Below, in pieces: positions 7,378-16,748 of a stretch of DNA of 64,000 nt (within the stretch, counting starts at the first letter, position 1; the number at the start of each line of letters is the position of its first letter). The stretch is taken from positions 124,001 to 188,000 of the forward strand of contig JAFDYU010000015.1 of assembly GCA_018267285.1 (NCBI GenBank), in the 5' to 3' direction. This stretch comes from Bacteroidota bacterium. Lineage in GTDB: Bacteria > Bacteroidota > Bacteroidia > Cytophagales > Cyclobacteriaceae. The notes under the pieces were generated by a model. It was not told the origin of the DNA, searched no databases, and saw nothing but the letters and a program-made list of their open reading frames with translations. A program made the position numbers and the translations under genes.

Positions 7378-9447
7378 ATGTTAAAAAACAAAGCCATCAT
7401 CCGCCTTGCCTTCTTTGGTGCTGCCATTGCGTGGTTGATATTGCTTTTTTCTGAAATCACTATTTTATTCAGTTCCCTGAAAGGCCTTCCGCCCGATGTA
7501 GCCGTTTGGCTGCCGCGCGTAATGCTCGGGGTTTACATCGTTTGCCTTTTTTATTATTACAAGTTTAGAATTGAGTTAGACGATTCGCTCAACTTTACCG
7601 ACCTGCTGTGGAAAGTCTTTGCCACCGGGTTGATCACCACCGTGATATCGCTGGTGTTTCGTCTGCTCTTGTTTTTGCTTGGCAAAACGGCACTCGCTAC
7701 CAATCTTATTTTCAACGACATTATTTGCCAGATTAACCTGGCGCTGCTCGTAAATTTTTTGGTGGCAGCACTCACCTCCTGGAAACGACTGATACTGTAT
7801 CAAAAATCGAAGTGGCTGCTGCGCTCGTGGGCGCTCTTTGAAGTGATCATGTTGGTGGTGTTGCTCAACGACAGCCTTGGCATTGCTCTCTCGCAATACA
7901 CCAGCCTGTTTATTAATATTGCTATCGGCATTTTGGTATTGGTGCTCTCGGCCAATATGCGTTGGGTGGCGTACCTCAACTTCAGGCAAAAATGGACAAG
8001 CCTGTTGCTGTTGCTTTTAACATTCTTTTATCTCGCTTATTTTTTCTATACGGTTGAAAAATCGACCGAGCTCATCAACGAAAAAACCCAGGCGTTTCTC
8101 GATTACCGGGCACAGCTTATTGTTCTGGTTCTGTTTTGGTTTATCGTAATCTACGGTATTTTTTCTTTCCTGGTGATTTTATTCAACCTGCCGACCTCTT
8201 CGGTGTTTGAACAAAAGTTGGAAGAGGTGGTGAACTTTCAGCGCATCAGCCAGTCGATACAAACCGAGCAAGACGAAGAGAGTGTTTACAACATTCTTTT
8301 GGAGAGTTCGGTAAGTTCGGTTTTTGCCGATGCCGCCTGGCTTGAGATTACGGGCGCAAACAACGACCGCAAAATGTTTACCTACCGCGTTACCGAACAG
8401 GAAAGTAAAAACATAGTGGATCACTTGGAAAAAAATAATATTAAAGGAGTGCTCGATGCCGGAAGCGAAAAAACAAAAAACCTTTCCAAACACCTGGCCG
8501 CCATGCGTGGCTCGCGCTTCCGCTCGATACTGGCGTTCCCCATCATAGTAAAAGAAGAAACCATCGGCACGCTGGCGTTGCTGAAAGAATTGCCCGAAGG
8601 TTTTAACAAAGAGATGACGCGCATTGTATCGGCTTTCGCCAACCAAGCCGGCATTTCCATCGAGAATTTCCGGTTGATGGAAGAAGCATTTCAAAATGCA
8701 CGCTACAAAGAAGAATTGAAAATTGCCAAAACGGTGCAGCAGAGTTTGCTGCCCAACAGACTCGAAGAAGACCCGGGTTTCCAAATCGCAGCCTTCTCTG
8801 CTTCGGCCGATGAAGTGGGCGGTGATTATTACGACACCCTGCGGATAAACGACCACCTGGTGGCCTTGATTATTGCCGATGTTTCGGGCAAGGGCACAAC
8901 GGCAGCTTTCCACATGAGTCAGATGAAAGGTATTTTTCACAGCCTGGCACAACAGCACATGGATCCCAAAGAGTTTATGCAACGCGCCAACCAGGCCCTT
9001 GTTTATTGCTTGGAGCGCAGATCGTTTATCTCGGCATCGTATTTTATCATAGACACACAAGAAAAAATAATACGGTACTCGCGCGCAGGCCATTGCCCGG
9101 TGCTTTACCTGAAAGCCGGAGAAAAAGAATCGGAATTTCTTAAAGACAAGGGCGCAGCATTAGGCATGATCCGCAGTAAAGATTATTGCAATTATGTAGA
9201 GACCAACGAACTGAAATATGCTCCGGGCGATATCATGGTGCTGTTTACCGATGGCATCACCGAAACCAAAGACAGCAAAGGCGAAGAATTTGGAAATGAA
9301 GGATTGGCGGCCGCACTAAATGAAATGACAACGGCAACGGCCAAAGAAATTGAACAAAACATTATCAAAAGACTATACGAATTTTCGGGCACTAAAAACC
9401 TCGATGACGACTATACCCTGATGACCGTAAAATTTACCAATAACTAA
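7378..9447 (+). CDS. Membrane GAF-PP2C (SpoIIE/RsbU-type) phosphatase
   Basis: A 689-residue protein. The first 270 residues hold about eight hydrophobic helices, then a GAF domain (about 285-430) and a SpoIIE-type PP2C phosphatase (about 455-688). Metal-binding aspartates are visible in EVGGDYYDT, IIADVSGKG, LFTDGITET and DDDYTLMT. RsbU-type enzymes remove the phosphate from a STAS-domain antagonist in response to a signal. The substrate is almost certainly the STAS protein encoded 25 bases downstream. The membrane part would be the input module; I do not recognise it as a named sensor such as 7TMR or MASE. It is probably translated with serS, whose stop ends one base earlier. Confidence 0.9.
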   Translation: MLKNKAIIRLAFFGAAIAWLILLFSEITILFSSLKGLPPDVAVWLPRVMLGVYIVCLFYYYKFRIELDDSLNFTDLLWKVFATGLITTVISLVFRLLLFLLGKTALATNLIFNDIICQINLALLVNFLVAALTSWKRLILYQKSKWLLRSWALFEVIMLVVLLNDSLGIALSQYTSLFINIAIGILVLVLSANMRWVAYLNFRQKWTSLLLLLLTFFYLAYFFYTVEKSTELINEKTQAFLDYRAQLIVLVLFWFIVIYGIFSFLVILFNLPTSSVFEQKLEEVVNFQRISQSIQTEQDEESVYNILLESSVSSVFADAAWLEITGANNDRKMFTYRVTEQESKNIVDHLEKNNIKGVLDAGSEKTKNLSKHLAAMRGSRFRSILAFPIIVKEETIGTLALLKELPEGFNKEMTRIVSAFANQAGISIENFRLMEEAFQNARYKEELKIAKTVQQSLLPNRLEEDPGFQIAAFSASADEVGGDYYDTLRINDHLVALIIADVSGKGTTAAFHMSQMKGIFHSLAQQHMDPKEFMQRANQALVYCLERRSFISASYFIIDTQEKIIRYSRAGHCPVLYLKAGEKESEFLKDKGAALGMIRSKDYCNYVETNELKYAPGDIMVLFTDGITETKDSKGEEFGNEGLAAALNEMTTATAKEIEQNIIKRLYEFSGTKNLDDDYTLMTVKFTNN

Positions 9448-9472
9448 ATCATTAATAAATCGTTAACAAAAT

Positions 9473-9823
9473 ATGGTTAGTATCAAAAGATTGCAAGAGG
9501 GCGGCACAGACATCATCGCGGTGATCGGTGAGATTGATGCAAGCTCCTCCATAGAACTGGATCTGGCCATTGCCAAAAGCGTGGGCGAAGGGTTTAAAAG
9601 AATTCTGGTGGATTGTCAGGCGTTAGAATACATCTCTTCGGCAGGATTGGGTGTCTTTATGTCGTACATCGAAGAACTCCGCGAGAAAAAAATTCAAATG
9701 GTGCTGTATGGGCTTAAAGAAAAAGTGGCGAATACCTTTGAGATACTCGGCCTGGCCGATTTACTGCACATCCGCGATAATAAAAGTGAGGCGTTGAAAC
9801 TGGCAAATGAACTATCGGTATAA
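9473..9823 (+). CDS. STAS-domain anti-sigma factor antagonist
   Basis: A 116-residue single-domain STAS protein of RsbV/SpoIIAA type. The phosphorylation motif is present as EYISSAGLGVF, with the Ser pair near residues 56-57; the following helix and strand (IQMVLYGLKEKV) also fit. In partner switching, unphosphorylated STAS binds the RsbW-type kinase, and phosphorylation releases it. Here the phosphatase (upstream) and the kinase (overlapping downstream) are direct neighbours, so all three parts are present. The final target is not encoded nearby. Confidence 0.9.
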   Translation: MVSIKRLQEGGTDIIAVIGEIDASSSIELDLAIAKSVGEGFKRILVDCQALEYISSAGLGVFMSYIEELREKKIQMVLYGLKEKVANTFEILGLADLLHIRDNKSEALKLANELSV

Positions 9824-10217
9824 CATCGGCTGCAGCCTCGCCAATTTAAAGGGCATACGCGACTTTGTGCGCACCACATTGACCGAAAATCATGTGCCCG
9901 AGTTGCAGGTGAGCGCCATTGTGCTTGCTCTGGACGAAATGTGCAGCAACGTGATGATACACGCCCACCATTGCAACCCCGATGATAGCCTTGAACTGCA
10001 GATCCGAAATCCCAAGGCTAAAACATTTGTTTTTGAAATTATTGATGACGGCTCCATTTTCAACATCAATAAGTTTGAAGAGCCCGATATGCAGAGCCTC
10101 GTTCACGCCAAACGTAAAGGTGGCCTGGGCATTCGGTTGGTTAAGTCGATCATGGACAAGATCGAATACGTTCAGGAAGAAGGCCGCCATATTTGCCGCC
10201 TTACCAAAGTTATTTAA
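9807..10217 (+). CDS. RsbW-type serine kinase / anti-sigma factor
   Basis: A 136-residue GHKL ATPase. The N box is ALDEMCSNVMIHA, the G1 box IIDDG, and the G2-like box GGLGIRLVKSIMD. Proteins of this type bind a sigma factor or another regulator and phosphorylate their STAS antagonist. The ATG at 9807 lies inside the end of the STAS gene (17-base overlap), which implies translational coupling and balanced amounts of the two partners. No sigma factor follows; the next gene has its own promoter element and encodes an unrelated chaperone. Confidence 0.88.
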   Translation: MNYRYNIGCSLANLKGIRDFVRTTLTENHVPELQVSAIVLALDEMCSNVMIHAHHCNPDDSLELQIRNPKAKTFVFEIIDDGSIFNINKFEEPDMQSLVHAKRKGGLGIRLVKSIMDKIEYVQEEGRHICRLTKVI

Positions 10218-10241
10218 GGCACATACTTCCCTTCAAAAACT

Positions 10242-10249
10242 TATCTTTG
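10242..10249 (+). promoter_or_regulatory. -7 promoter element TATCTTTG
   Basis: A perfect TAnnTTTG element, the Bacteroidota counterpart of the -10 box, starts 34 bases before the ATG of the first prolyl isomerase gene. It separates the partner-switching genes from the chaperone operon. I see no clear upstream TTG at the normal distance. Confidence 0.5.
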
Positions 10250-10275
10250 CAACCTCAAAAATCGGTGCAGTTGAA

Positions 10276-12219
10276 ATGAAGAATTTTGCTCTCATCCTAC
10301 TTACATTTTATGCGTTGGGTTCTTTGGCGCAAACCAAAAAGGAAAGCCAAGGCCCGGTTATTTTTTCCATCGACAAAAAACCAACCTATGCCCAGGAATT
10401 TATTTACCTGTTTAAGAAAAACCACCCCAATGCTCAACAATACACCGAAGCTCAAGTAGATGACTATTTGAACTTGTTTATCAATTTTAAACTGAAGATT
10501 AACGAAGCGCATGCCCGCGGCTACGACACCACCGCAAAATTCAATCAGGAATTAAAAACGTACCAAGAAGAGCTTAAAAGGCCGTACCGTGCAGAAAAAG
10601 ATTTGTTGGAAAAGCTTACCCGCGAAGCCTACAACCACCTGACGCAAGAAGTAAAAGCCTCGCATATTCTAATTCAGCTAAAGCCCGAAGCACAACCGGC
10701 CGACACACTCAAGGCCTACGAAAAAATTTCAGATATCCGGAAGCGCGCGATGGGTGGCGAAGATTTTGAAAAACTTGCCCGCCAATGGAGTGACGACCCT
10801 TCTGCACAAAGTAACGGAGGCCATCTTGGCTACTTCACTGCTTTACAAATGGTGTACCCGTTTGAAGCAGCCGCCTACAAGGTTAACGTGGGCGAAATCT
10901 CACCGATAGTGCGAACTCGTTTTGGCTATCACCTCATCAAAGTAGAAGACAAAAAAGAATCGCGTGGCGAAGTGGAGGTATCGCATATTTTGTTGCGCAC
11001 TACTCCGGGCAACGAGGCGAAAGTGAAAAATTTGATTTTTGAAATTTACGATCAACTCAAAAGCGGTCGCAAATGGGATGACCTATGCAAGGAATATTCG
11101 GAAGACACCAACACCAAAAATGTAGGAGGCAGGCTTCGGCCTTTTGGTGTGGGTGTGTTTGCATCGGTGCCCGAGTTTGAGGCCATGGCGTTTGCATTGC
11201 AAAAGCCGGGCGAGGTGTCCGATCCATTTCAGTCTAATTTAGGATGGCACATCATCCGGTTAGAAAAGAAAATTCCGTTGCCTCCATTTGCCGAAGCCGA
11301 ACCCGAGTTGAAGAAAAAAGTCGCGCGCAACGAGCGCATGAAGTTTTCCGAACAAGAAGCGGTAGAAAATCGCAAAAAAGAATTGGGGCTGACGGAAAAT
11401 GTTGACAACGAAAAAATAATTCTTGCCCTCGCAGACTCTGCCCTCATTCAGGGAAAATGGAATTTTAAGGGCGATGAAAAATTAAAAAAACTAAAGCTGA
11501 TCAGCTTTGCTGAAACTATTTTTACGGCAGCCGATTTTTTTGCATGGGTTGAGAAATACCAACGGCCCAACAGACACTCGCCAGCCCAGTACATGCAACA
11601 ATTGTACAGTGCCTTTGTGAGCGAGAAAACAGACGAAGTAGAGAACGATAAAATCATAAAACAAAACCCCGACTTCCGGCATCTGATGGCCGAATACCGC
11701 GAGGGCATTCTGCTCTTCGAGGTGATGGAAAAAGAAATTTGGAACAAAGCCTCGGAAGATACCCTTGGCCAAAAGAAATTTTACCAACAAAACAGCGCAG
11801 CGTATAAAGCCGGCCCGCGTGTGGAGGCCAGAATATTTTCAACAACCGACAAATCTTTTTTAGATAAAATCGTGCAGAAGGTTTCCAATCACGATTCCCT
11901 CACTGCTGCCGATTTAAAAAAATTCAAGTCGGTTCAACATTTCCGTAACTACGAAAAGGGCGAAAGCAAAGCGGTTGATAAAATAGATTGGGTGCCCGGT
12001 GCGCACCAAACAGAAGTGGAAGGCACGTATTACCTTGTAGAAGTTGCCCGGCTCGTGGCCCCGGGTACAAAATCATTTGCCGAAGTGCGGGCTCAAGTAA
12101 TTTCCGGCTATCAGGATTACCTTGAAAAAGAATGGGTTACTTCGCTCAAAAAGAAATACAAAGTGAAAGTGAACGACAAAGGCAAGAAAACCGTATGGAA
12201 CGAATTGCTGAAAAAATGA
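10276..12219 (+). CDS. Periplasmic prolyl isomerase, SurA/PpiC type
   Basis: A 647-residue protein with a signal peptide (MKNFALILLTFYALGSLAQ). Two parvulin (PPIC) domains follow at about residues 125-225 (VKASHILIQL, then FGYHLIKVED) and 230-335 (VEVSHILLRT, then GWHIIRLEKK), then about 300 residues of chaperone-like and linker sequence. Such proteins isomerise proline bonds and guide unfolded outer-membrane proteins through the periplasm to BamA. ATG at 10276 is chosen because it starts the signal peptide; the reading frame extends upstream through the RsbW gene, but that part is not coding. First gene of a three-gene overlapping set. Confidence 0.92.
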   Translation: MKNFALILLTFYALGSLAQTKKESQGPVIFSIDKKPTYAQEFIYLFKKNHPNAQQYTEAQVDDYLNLFINFKLKINEAHARGYDTTAKFNQELKTYQEELKRPYRAEKDLLEKLTREAYNHLTQEVKASHILIQLKPEAQPADTLKAYEKISDIRKRAMGGEDFEKLARQWSDDPSAQSNGGHLGYFTALQMVYPFEAAAYKVNVGEISPIVRTRFGYHLIKVEDKKESRGEVEVSHILLRTTPGNEAKVKNLIFEIYDQLKSGRKWDDLCKEYSEDTNTKNVGGRLRPFGVGVFASVPEFEAMAFALQKPGEVSDPFQSNLGWHIIRLEKKIPLPPFAEAEPELKKKVARNERMKFSEQEAVENRKKELGLTENVDNEKIILALADSALIQGKWNFKGDEKLKKLKLISFAETIFTAADFFAWVEKYQRPNRHSPAQYMQQLYSAFVSEKTDEVENDKIIKQNPDFRHLMAEYREGILLFEVMEKEIWNKASEDTLGQKKFYQQNSAAYKAGPRVEARIFSTTDKSFLDKIVQKVSNHDSLTAADLKKFKSVQHFRNYEKGESKAVDKIDWVPGAHQTEVEGTYYLVEVARLVAPGTKSFAEVRAQVISGYQDYLEKEWVTSLKKKYKVKVNDKGKKTVWNELLKK

Positions 12220-13106
12220 AACCTAGTTGTTTATACCTGCCCGTTTCATCGGCAGTTTTAATACTGCTGTTTTTTTCATCATGCGATTTTATACGGATGA
12301 AAAAAAACGATTTGCAGGGCAACAACCGCAAGGCCATAGCACGGGTTAACAACGCACTGTTGTATCAAGATGATCTAAAAGGTATTGTGCCAGAAAAAAC
12401 CACGAAAGACGATAGCGCAGCCCGCATCAACGCCTACGTAAACAGTTGGGTGCGCAAGCAGTTGTTAATGCAGGAAGCGTTGAAAACCATCAGTATTGAC
12501 GAAGCAGACGTAGAGCGTAAAGTTCAGGAATATCGGTACAGCCTCATCGGCTATCAGTTTCAGAATTACTACATCCACCAGCATCTTAACGACAGCGTAT
12601 CCGAAACAGAAATTGAAACGTACTATCAGCAGCACCTCGATAATTTTATTTTGAAACAAAATATTGTTCGTGGCACGTACATCAAAGTGCAGAAAGATGC
12701 ACCACGCATCAAGCGGATTAAAGATTTGATGTTTTCGGTAAAAGAAAAAGAAATAGCAGAGCTCAAATCGTATTGCCTGGGTTTCTCGGCAGCCTATCAT
12801 ATTGCCGATTCGTCCTGGATAGAGTTCGACAAGCTCACCGTTAATTCTCCATTGGCCGACATCCCCAACAAAATACAGTTTTTACAATCCTACAACTATT
12901 ACGAAACCAACGATCAAGCATACCTCTATTTTTTAAAAGTAGATGGCTATAAAATTATCGACAACGTTTCTCCGTTAGAGTTTGTACGGCAAGACATCAA
13001 AAACATTATTATTAACAAAAGAAAAGTAGAACTTGCAAAGAAATTGGAAGATGAGGTTTATGAAAACGCAGCAAAACAAAAGGATTTTGAGATTTTTGAT
13101 AAGTAG
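12216..13106 (+). CDS. Lipoprotein in SurA-like operon
   Basis: A 296-residue lipoprotein: hydrophobic N-terminus, then the lipobox FFSSC with Cys near residue 24. The rest looks like the N-terminal chaperone part of SurA (ARVNNALLYQDDL and a helical region) but I see no parvulin catalytic domain. The ATG overlaps the previous stop by four bases (ATGA), so translation is coupled. Its place between two parvulin proteins suggests an accessory chaperone for outer-membrane proteins at the membrane. This is inference from context and fold-like features, not from a firm domain match. Confidence 0.8.
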   Translation: MKPSCLYLPVSSAVLILLFFSSCDFIRMKKNDLQGNNRKAIARVNNALLYQDDLKGIVPEKTTKDDSAARINAYVNSWVRKQLLMQEALKTISIDEADVERKVQEYRYSLIGYQFQNYYIHQHLNDSVSETEIETYYQQHLDNFILKQNIVRGTYIKVQKDAPRIKRIKDLMFSVKEKEIAELKSYCLGFSAAYHIADSSWIEFDKLTVNSPLADIPNKIQFLQSYNYYETNDQAYLYFLKVDGYKIIDNVSPLEFVRQDIKNIIINKRKVELAKKLEDEVYENAAKQKDFEIFDK

Positions 13107-14436
13107 TGTCGGCTGCATGCTGTGGGTATCGACCACGTTGTTTGCACAAGAGACAAAAGAAGACAACAGTTACGTTCTCGACAAGATCATCTGTAAGATC
13201 GACAACTACATCGTGCTGAAATCGGAGCTTGAATCGGCCTACCAAGGCTATCTTACAGACGGAAACATGCCCTCCGACCAAGCTAAATGCGGGCTCTTCA
13301 ACCGACTTATCATGAACAAACTCATGGTGGCCAAAGCCGAAATAGACTCGGTGGTTGTTACCGATGCCGAAGTAGATCAGAACACCACGCAACGGATGGA
13401 AATGATCCGGCAGAATTACGGCAACTCGGTAGAAGAACTCGAAAAGCAGTTTGGCAAAACACTGGATCAGATAAAAATTGAATTGCGCGATCAGGTGCGC
13501 GAGCAGTTGCTCTCGCGCGAGATGACCGGGCGCATTACCAAAGACCTTGAAATCACACCCTCGGAAGTAAAACGGTTTTACAATAAAATACCCAAAGACA
13601 GCTTGCCCTACTATTCGGCCGATGCCGTGATCGGACAAATTGTAAGGATTGCAAAAGTAAGCCCTCAACAAAAAGAAGAAGTAAAAGCGAAGCTGGAAGA
13701 TTTAAGAAACAGGCTGCTTAACGGAGAAAACTTTAATGAGCTGGCCCGAAAATATTCGGAAGATCCAAGCGCACAAAATAATGGGGGAGAGATGGGCTAC
13801 GTAGGCCGCGGAGCTATGGTGCCCGAGTTTGAAGCCATGGCATTTAAGCTGCGCAAAGGAGAAATATCGCATCCGTTTGAGTCGCAGTATGGATTTCACA
13901 TCATGCAACTGATCGACCGGAGGGGTAACGAATACAACGCGCGCCACATTTTAATTGCTGCAACTCCAAGCCAGGTTGATGTGGAGAGAGCCACTTTTTT
14001 TCTAGACAGCCTCAGACGGAAACTCATTAAAGACAGCATTAAATTTGAAGATGCCGTTAAGCAGTTTTCCGATGACAAAGCCACCAAGGGCCATGGAGGC
14101 TTTTTTACAGATGCAGACGGAGGCATGAAAGTGGCCATAGACAAAACCCTCGACCCAGCCGTGTATTTTGTGATCGACACCATGAAGGTGGGCCACTATT
14201 CGGCTTCGCTTCCGTATCGGGCTGAACCGGGCCAAAAAGAAGCGGTTCGTATTTTATATTTTAAAGAGAAACTTCCACCCCATGTGGCAAACCTGAAAGA
14301 CGACTGGCATCGTATACAATCGGCAGCGCTGGCCGAAAAAAAAGACAAAGCCATTAACAAATGGTTTGTAAAAGCCCGGAAAGATGTATTTATCAATATT
14401 GATCCGGACTACGATCATTGCAAGCTTTTGGAGTAA
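13060..14436 (+). CDS. Periplasmic prolyl isomerase, SurA type
   Basis: A 458-residue protein with a signal peptide (about residues 1-30, ending TTLFAQ). A SurA_N-like chaperone region (DKIICKIDNYIVLKSELE) is followed by a parvulin domain at about residues 185-285 (GGEMGYVGRGAMVPEFE and YGFHIMQLIDRR) and a second, weaker one at about 288-395 (NARHILI, GGFFTDADGG). Of the three genes in this set it is the closest to true SurA in layout and length. ATG at 13060 overlaps the upstream gene by 47 bases; a start at 13051 is also possible. Role: folding and delivery of outer-membrane proteins. Confidence 0.92.
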   Translation: MKTQQNKRILRFLISSVGCMLWVSTTLFAQETKEDNSYVLDKIICKIDNYIVLKSELESAYQGYLTDGNMPSDQAKCGLFNRLIMNKLMVAKAEIDSVVVTDAEVDQNTTQRMEMIRQNYGNSVEELEKQFGKTLDQIKIELRDQVREQLLSREMTGRITKDLEITPSEVKRFYNKIPKDSLPYYSADAVIGQIVRIAKVSPQQKEEVKAKLEDLRNRLLNGENFNELARKYSEDPSAQNNGGEMGYVGRGAMVPEFEAMAFKLRKGEISHPFESQYGFHIMQLIDRRGNEYNARHILIAATPSQVDVERATFFLDSLRRKLIKDSIKFEDAVKQFSDDKATKGHGGFFTDADGGMKVAIDKTLDPAVYFVIDTMKVGHYSASLPYRAEPGQKEAVRILYFKEKLPPHVANLKDDWHRIQSAALAEKKDKAINKWFVKARKDVFINIDPDYDHCKLLE

Positions 14437-14535
14437 CCTTGTTTTAGGTATTCGTTTCATTTCTTGATTCTTGTATAATACCCGGTTGCGCCTGCCTTAA
14501 TAAAGAACTATTTTCACGACCTAAGAATAAAACGC

Positions 14536-15510
14536 ATGCCCAGGAATTTTGCCAACGATGTAGAAGCTGCCGATGCACTCGCACAAACGTACCGCGATCT
14601 AAAAAACGAAATATCAAAAGTAATTGTTGGGCAAGATGATGTAATCCGCCTAACGCTTACTTCAATCTTTTGCCACAGCCACGCGCTGCTCATCGGTGTG
14701 CCCGGTCTGGCCAAAACATTGTTGGTGCAAACACTGTCGCAGGCACTCGATCTGCAGTTTAAGCGGATTCAGTTTACACCCGACCTCATGCCTTCGGATA
14801 TTGTGGGTGCCGAGACGTTGGATAAAGAAAGGAATTTCCAATTTGTGAAAGGCCCCGTTTTTGCCAATATTATTTTGGCCGATGAAATCAACCGCACCCC
14901 GCCCAAAACACAATCGGCTTTGCTCGAAGCCATGCAAGAAAATGCCGTGACCATTGCCGGCAGCCGGTATGTATTGCCGCAGCCATTTTTTGTGCTCGCC
15001 ACGCAAAACCCCATCGAGCAAGAGGGAACCTATCCGTTGCCCGAAGCACAACTCGACCGCTTTATGTTCAGCATTTTGCTCGATTACCCAACCTACGAGC
15101 AGGAATTGAAAATTGTAAAAGGCACTACCGCAGAGGAGCAGGTGCGAGTACAAAAAATTGTAGGCGCAGAAGACATCATCACTTTTCAGCGCTTGGTGCG
15201 CAAAGTACCCATTGCCGACAACGTGGTGGAGTATGCCGTGAAGCTCGCCTCGGCTACACGGCCCGGTAATTCTTCGACCCTGGCCAACGATTTTCTGGAG
15301 TGGGGCGCTGGCCCGCGCGCTTCGCAGTACTTAGTGCTGGGTGCCAAATGCAACGCACTACTTAACGGAAAATATTCGCCCGATATAGAAGACGTGCAGG
15401 CCGTGGCAAAACCCGTGCTGCGCCACCGCCTCGTGCGCAACTTCAAAGCCGAAGCCGAGGGGCAATCGGTGGACAGCCTCGTTACCAAACTGATGGGCCA
15501 GGTAAGGTGA
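14536..15510 (+). CDS. MoxR-family AAA ATPase
   Basis: A 324-residue AAA+ ATPase. Walker A is GVPGLAKTLL near residue 57, Walker B LADEINRTPPKTQ, sensor region ATQNPIEQEG, and the C-terminal lid follows (GPRASQYLVLGAK). MoxR proteins act as chaperones that activate partner proteins, often with a DUF58 and von Willebrand factor A protein. None of those partners follow here; the next gene is an unrelated secreted protein. A TATAAT-like string occurs about 60 bases upstream, but I see no standard TAnnTTTG element. Confidence 0.92.
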   Translation: MPRNFANDVEAADALAQTYRDLKNEISKVIVGQDDVIRLTLTSIFCHSHALLIGVPGLAKTLLVQTLSQALDLQFKRIQFTPDLMPSDIVGAETLDKERNFQFVKGPVFANIILADEINRTPPKTQSALLEAMQENAVTIAGSRYVLPQPFFVLATQNPIEQEGTYPLPEAQLDRFMFSILLDYPTYEQELKIVKGTTAEEQVRVQKIVGAEDIITFQRLVRKVPIADNVVEYAVKLASATRPGNSSTLANDFLEWGAGPRASQYLVLGAKCNALLNGKYSPDIEDVQAVAKPVLRHRLVRNFKAEAEGQSVDSLVTKLMGQVR

Positions 15511-15628
15511 TTTTCTTAGAAGCTAATGAAGTGAGGCAAATTGGTTGATGGCAAAAACGGGACAACCCAAAGAAAAAAACTACTAAATTTTTGCAGCCAA
15601 CAACTTTAAACCAAGAAGCTTTTTTAAA

Positions 15629-16657
15629 ATGAAAAAATTGGTTTTGTTAGTTGGCATTCTCTTAACCTATCTAAGCTGTCTGTCGCAAACTTTAGGATCC
15701 GTTCAGGGCTCAGTTCGCGATGCCACAACAAGAGAAGAGCTGCCCGGGGCTAATGTTTATTTGGCGAACACTTCAATTGGCGTTGCCACTAATAACGATG
15801 GGGTGTTTCTGCTTGACAACATACCTGCCGGGAAATATGATTTGATCGTAAGCATGATTGGCTACAAATCGTATTCAAAAACGATGTTAATTGATAGCAG
15901 TGCCGTTACCGAATTGAAAATTTACCTTCAACAAGAAGTTAAACTTTTGAATGAAGTAGTAGTTAGCGCAAAAAACACCCCCAAGAGCGGATATTTCAAA
16001 TTTGAAAAAATATTTCTGGGGCAAACAAAGAATTCTGCAAAATGTAAGATCGTAAACCGGCAAGATATTTTTACTTACGAAAAAAATGGAGTTTTGATTG
16101 CAGAGGCTAATCGACCGATTGAGATCATAAACGAATCGTTGGGCTATCGCATATTTTATCGGTTAAAACAATTCGTATATGATGGCGCAAGCCATAACGT
16201 ATATTTTCAAGGAGACGCACGGTTTGAGAATCTTCACCCGAAAAAGATAAAACATGAAATAAAATGGAGAAGGGAACGGGATAAAGCCTACCACGGATCG
16301 ATGGAACATTTTGTGCGCGCTTTAAAAAAAAGGCAGTTGACGAAAAACGGTTTTAGACTTTACAATTTGGAAAGACAAGAGGTGCCTGAAGAAAAACTTT
16401 TTGTCAACGATAAAGACCCCGTGATAAAGTACAAAGGGAAATTAGTTTTGGTATACACCGGGGAACTGGCTGAAGGTACGTACGATCCACAACATAGAAT
16501 ACAAGAATCTGTATTGAATTTTTCGGGTAACAACGTGACCCTTTATGATAATGGCGTTTATGACAAATTTCAAGACATTTTGCTCGAAGGTTACATGGCA
16601 TGGAGTTCAAGGGTGGCAGAAATTGTACCACTTGGGTATCGGCCAAAAGGGAAATAA
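15629..16657 (+). CDS. CarboxypepD_reg-like secreted protein
   Basis: A 342-residue protein with a signal peptide (MKKLVLLVGILLTYLSCLSQ) and an N-terminal carboxypeptidase-regulatory-like beta-sandwich at about residues 23-105 (GSVRDATTREELPGANVYL, then GKYDLIVSMIGYKSY). In Bacteroidota this domain usually heads TonB-dependent receptors, but here no plug or barrel follows. Instead there are about 230 residues of a region that looks globular (EKIFLGQTKNSAKC, YRIFYRLKQFVYDG). This combination is found as a stand-alone envelope protein family of unknown role in Bacteroidota. Codon use is more AT-rich than flanking genes. Confidence 0.8.
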   Translation: MKKLVLLVGILLTYLSCLSQTLGSVQGSVRDATTREELPGANVYLANTSIGVATNNDGVFLLDNIPAGKYDLIVSMIGYKSYSKTMLIDSSAVTELKIYLQQEVKLLNEVVVSAKNTPKSGYFKFEKIFLGQTKNSAKCKIVNRQDIFTYEKNGVLIAEANRPIEIINESLGYRIFYRLKQFVYDGASHNVYFQGDARFENLHPKKIKHEIKWRRERDKAYHGSMEHFVRALKKRQLTKNGFRLYNLERQEVPEEKLFVNDKDPVIKYKGKLVLVYTGELAEGTYDPQHRIQESVLNFSGNNVTLYDNGVYDKFQDILLEGYMAWSSRVAEIVPLGYRPKGK

Positions 16658-16748
16658 AGGCAAAAAATTTTGATACGGTTTAATGACGATATACAAGCAG
16701 GCTAAGTGATTACCATTTTAAAATCCCGATCATTTTAAACCTCAAACC

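Noticed and set aside
8179..9093. Long minus-strand open frame (304 codons) opposite the phosphatase gene
   Set aside because: It is the mirror of a well-supported PP2C gene with all its motifs; its translation is rich in His, Phe and Arg and resembles no family.
14460..14485. E. coli-type sigma-70 promoter (TATAAT) before the MoxR gene
   Set aside because: The string fits the proteobacterial consensus, but this phylum uses TTG/TAnnTTTG promoters, and one such match in AT-rich DNA is expected by chance.
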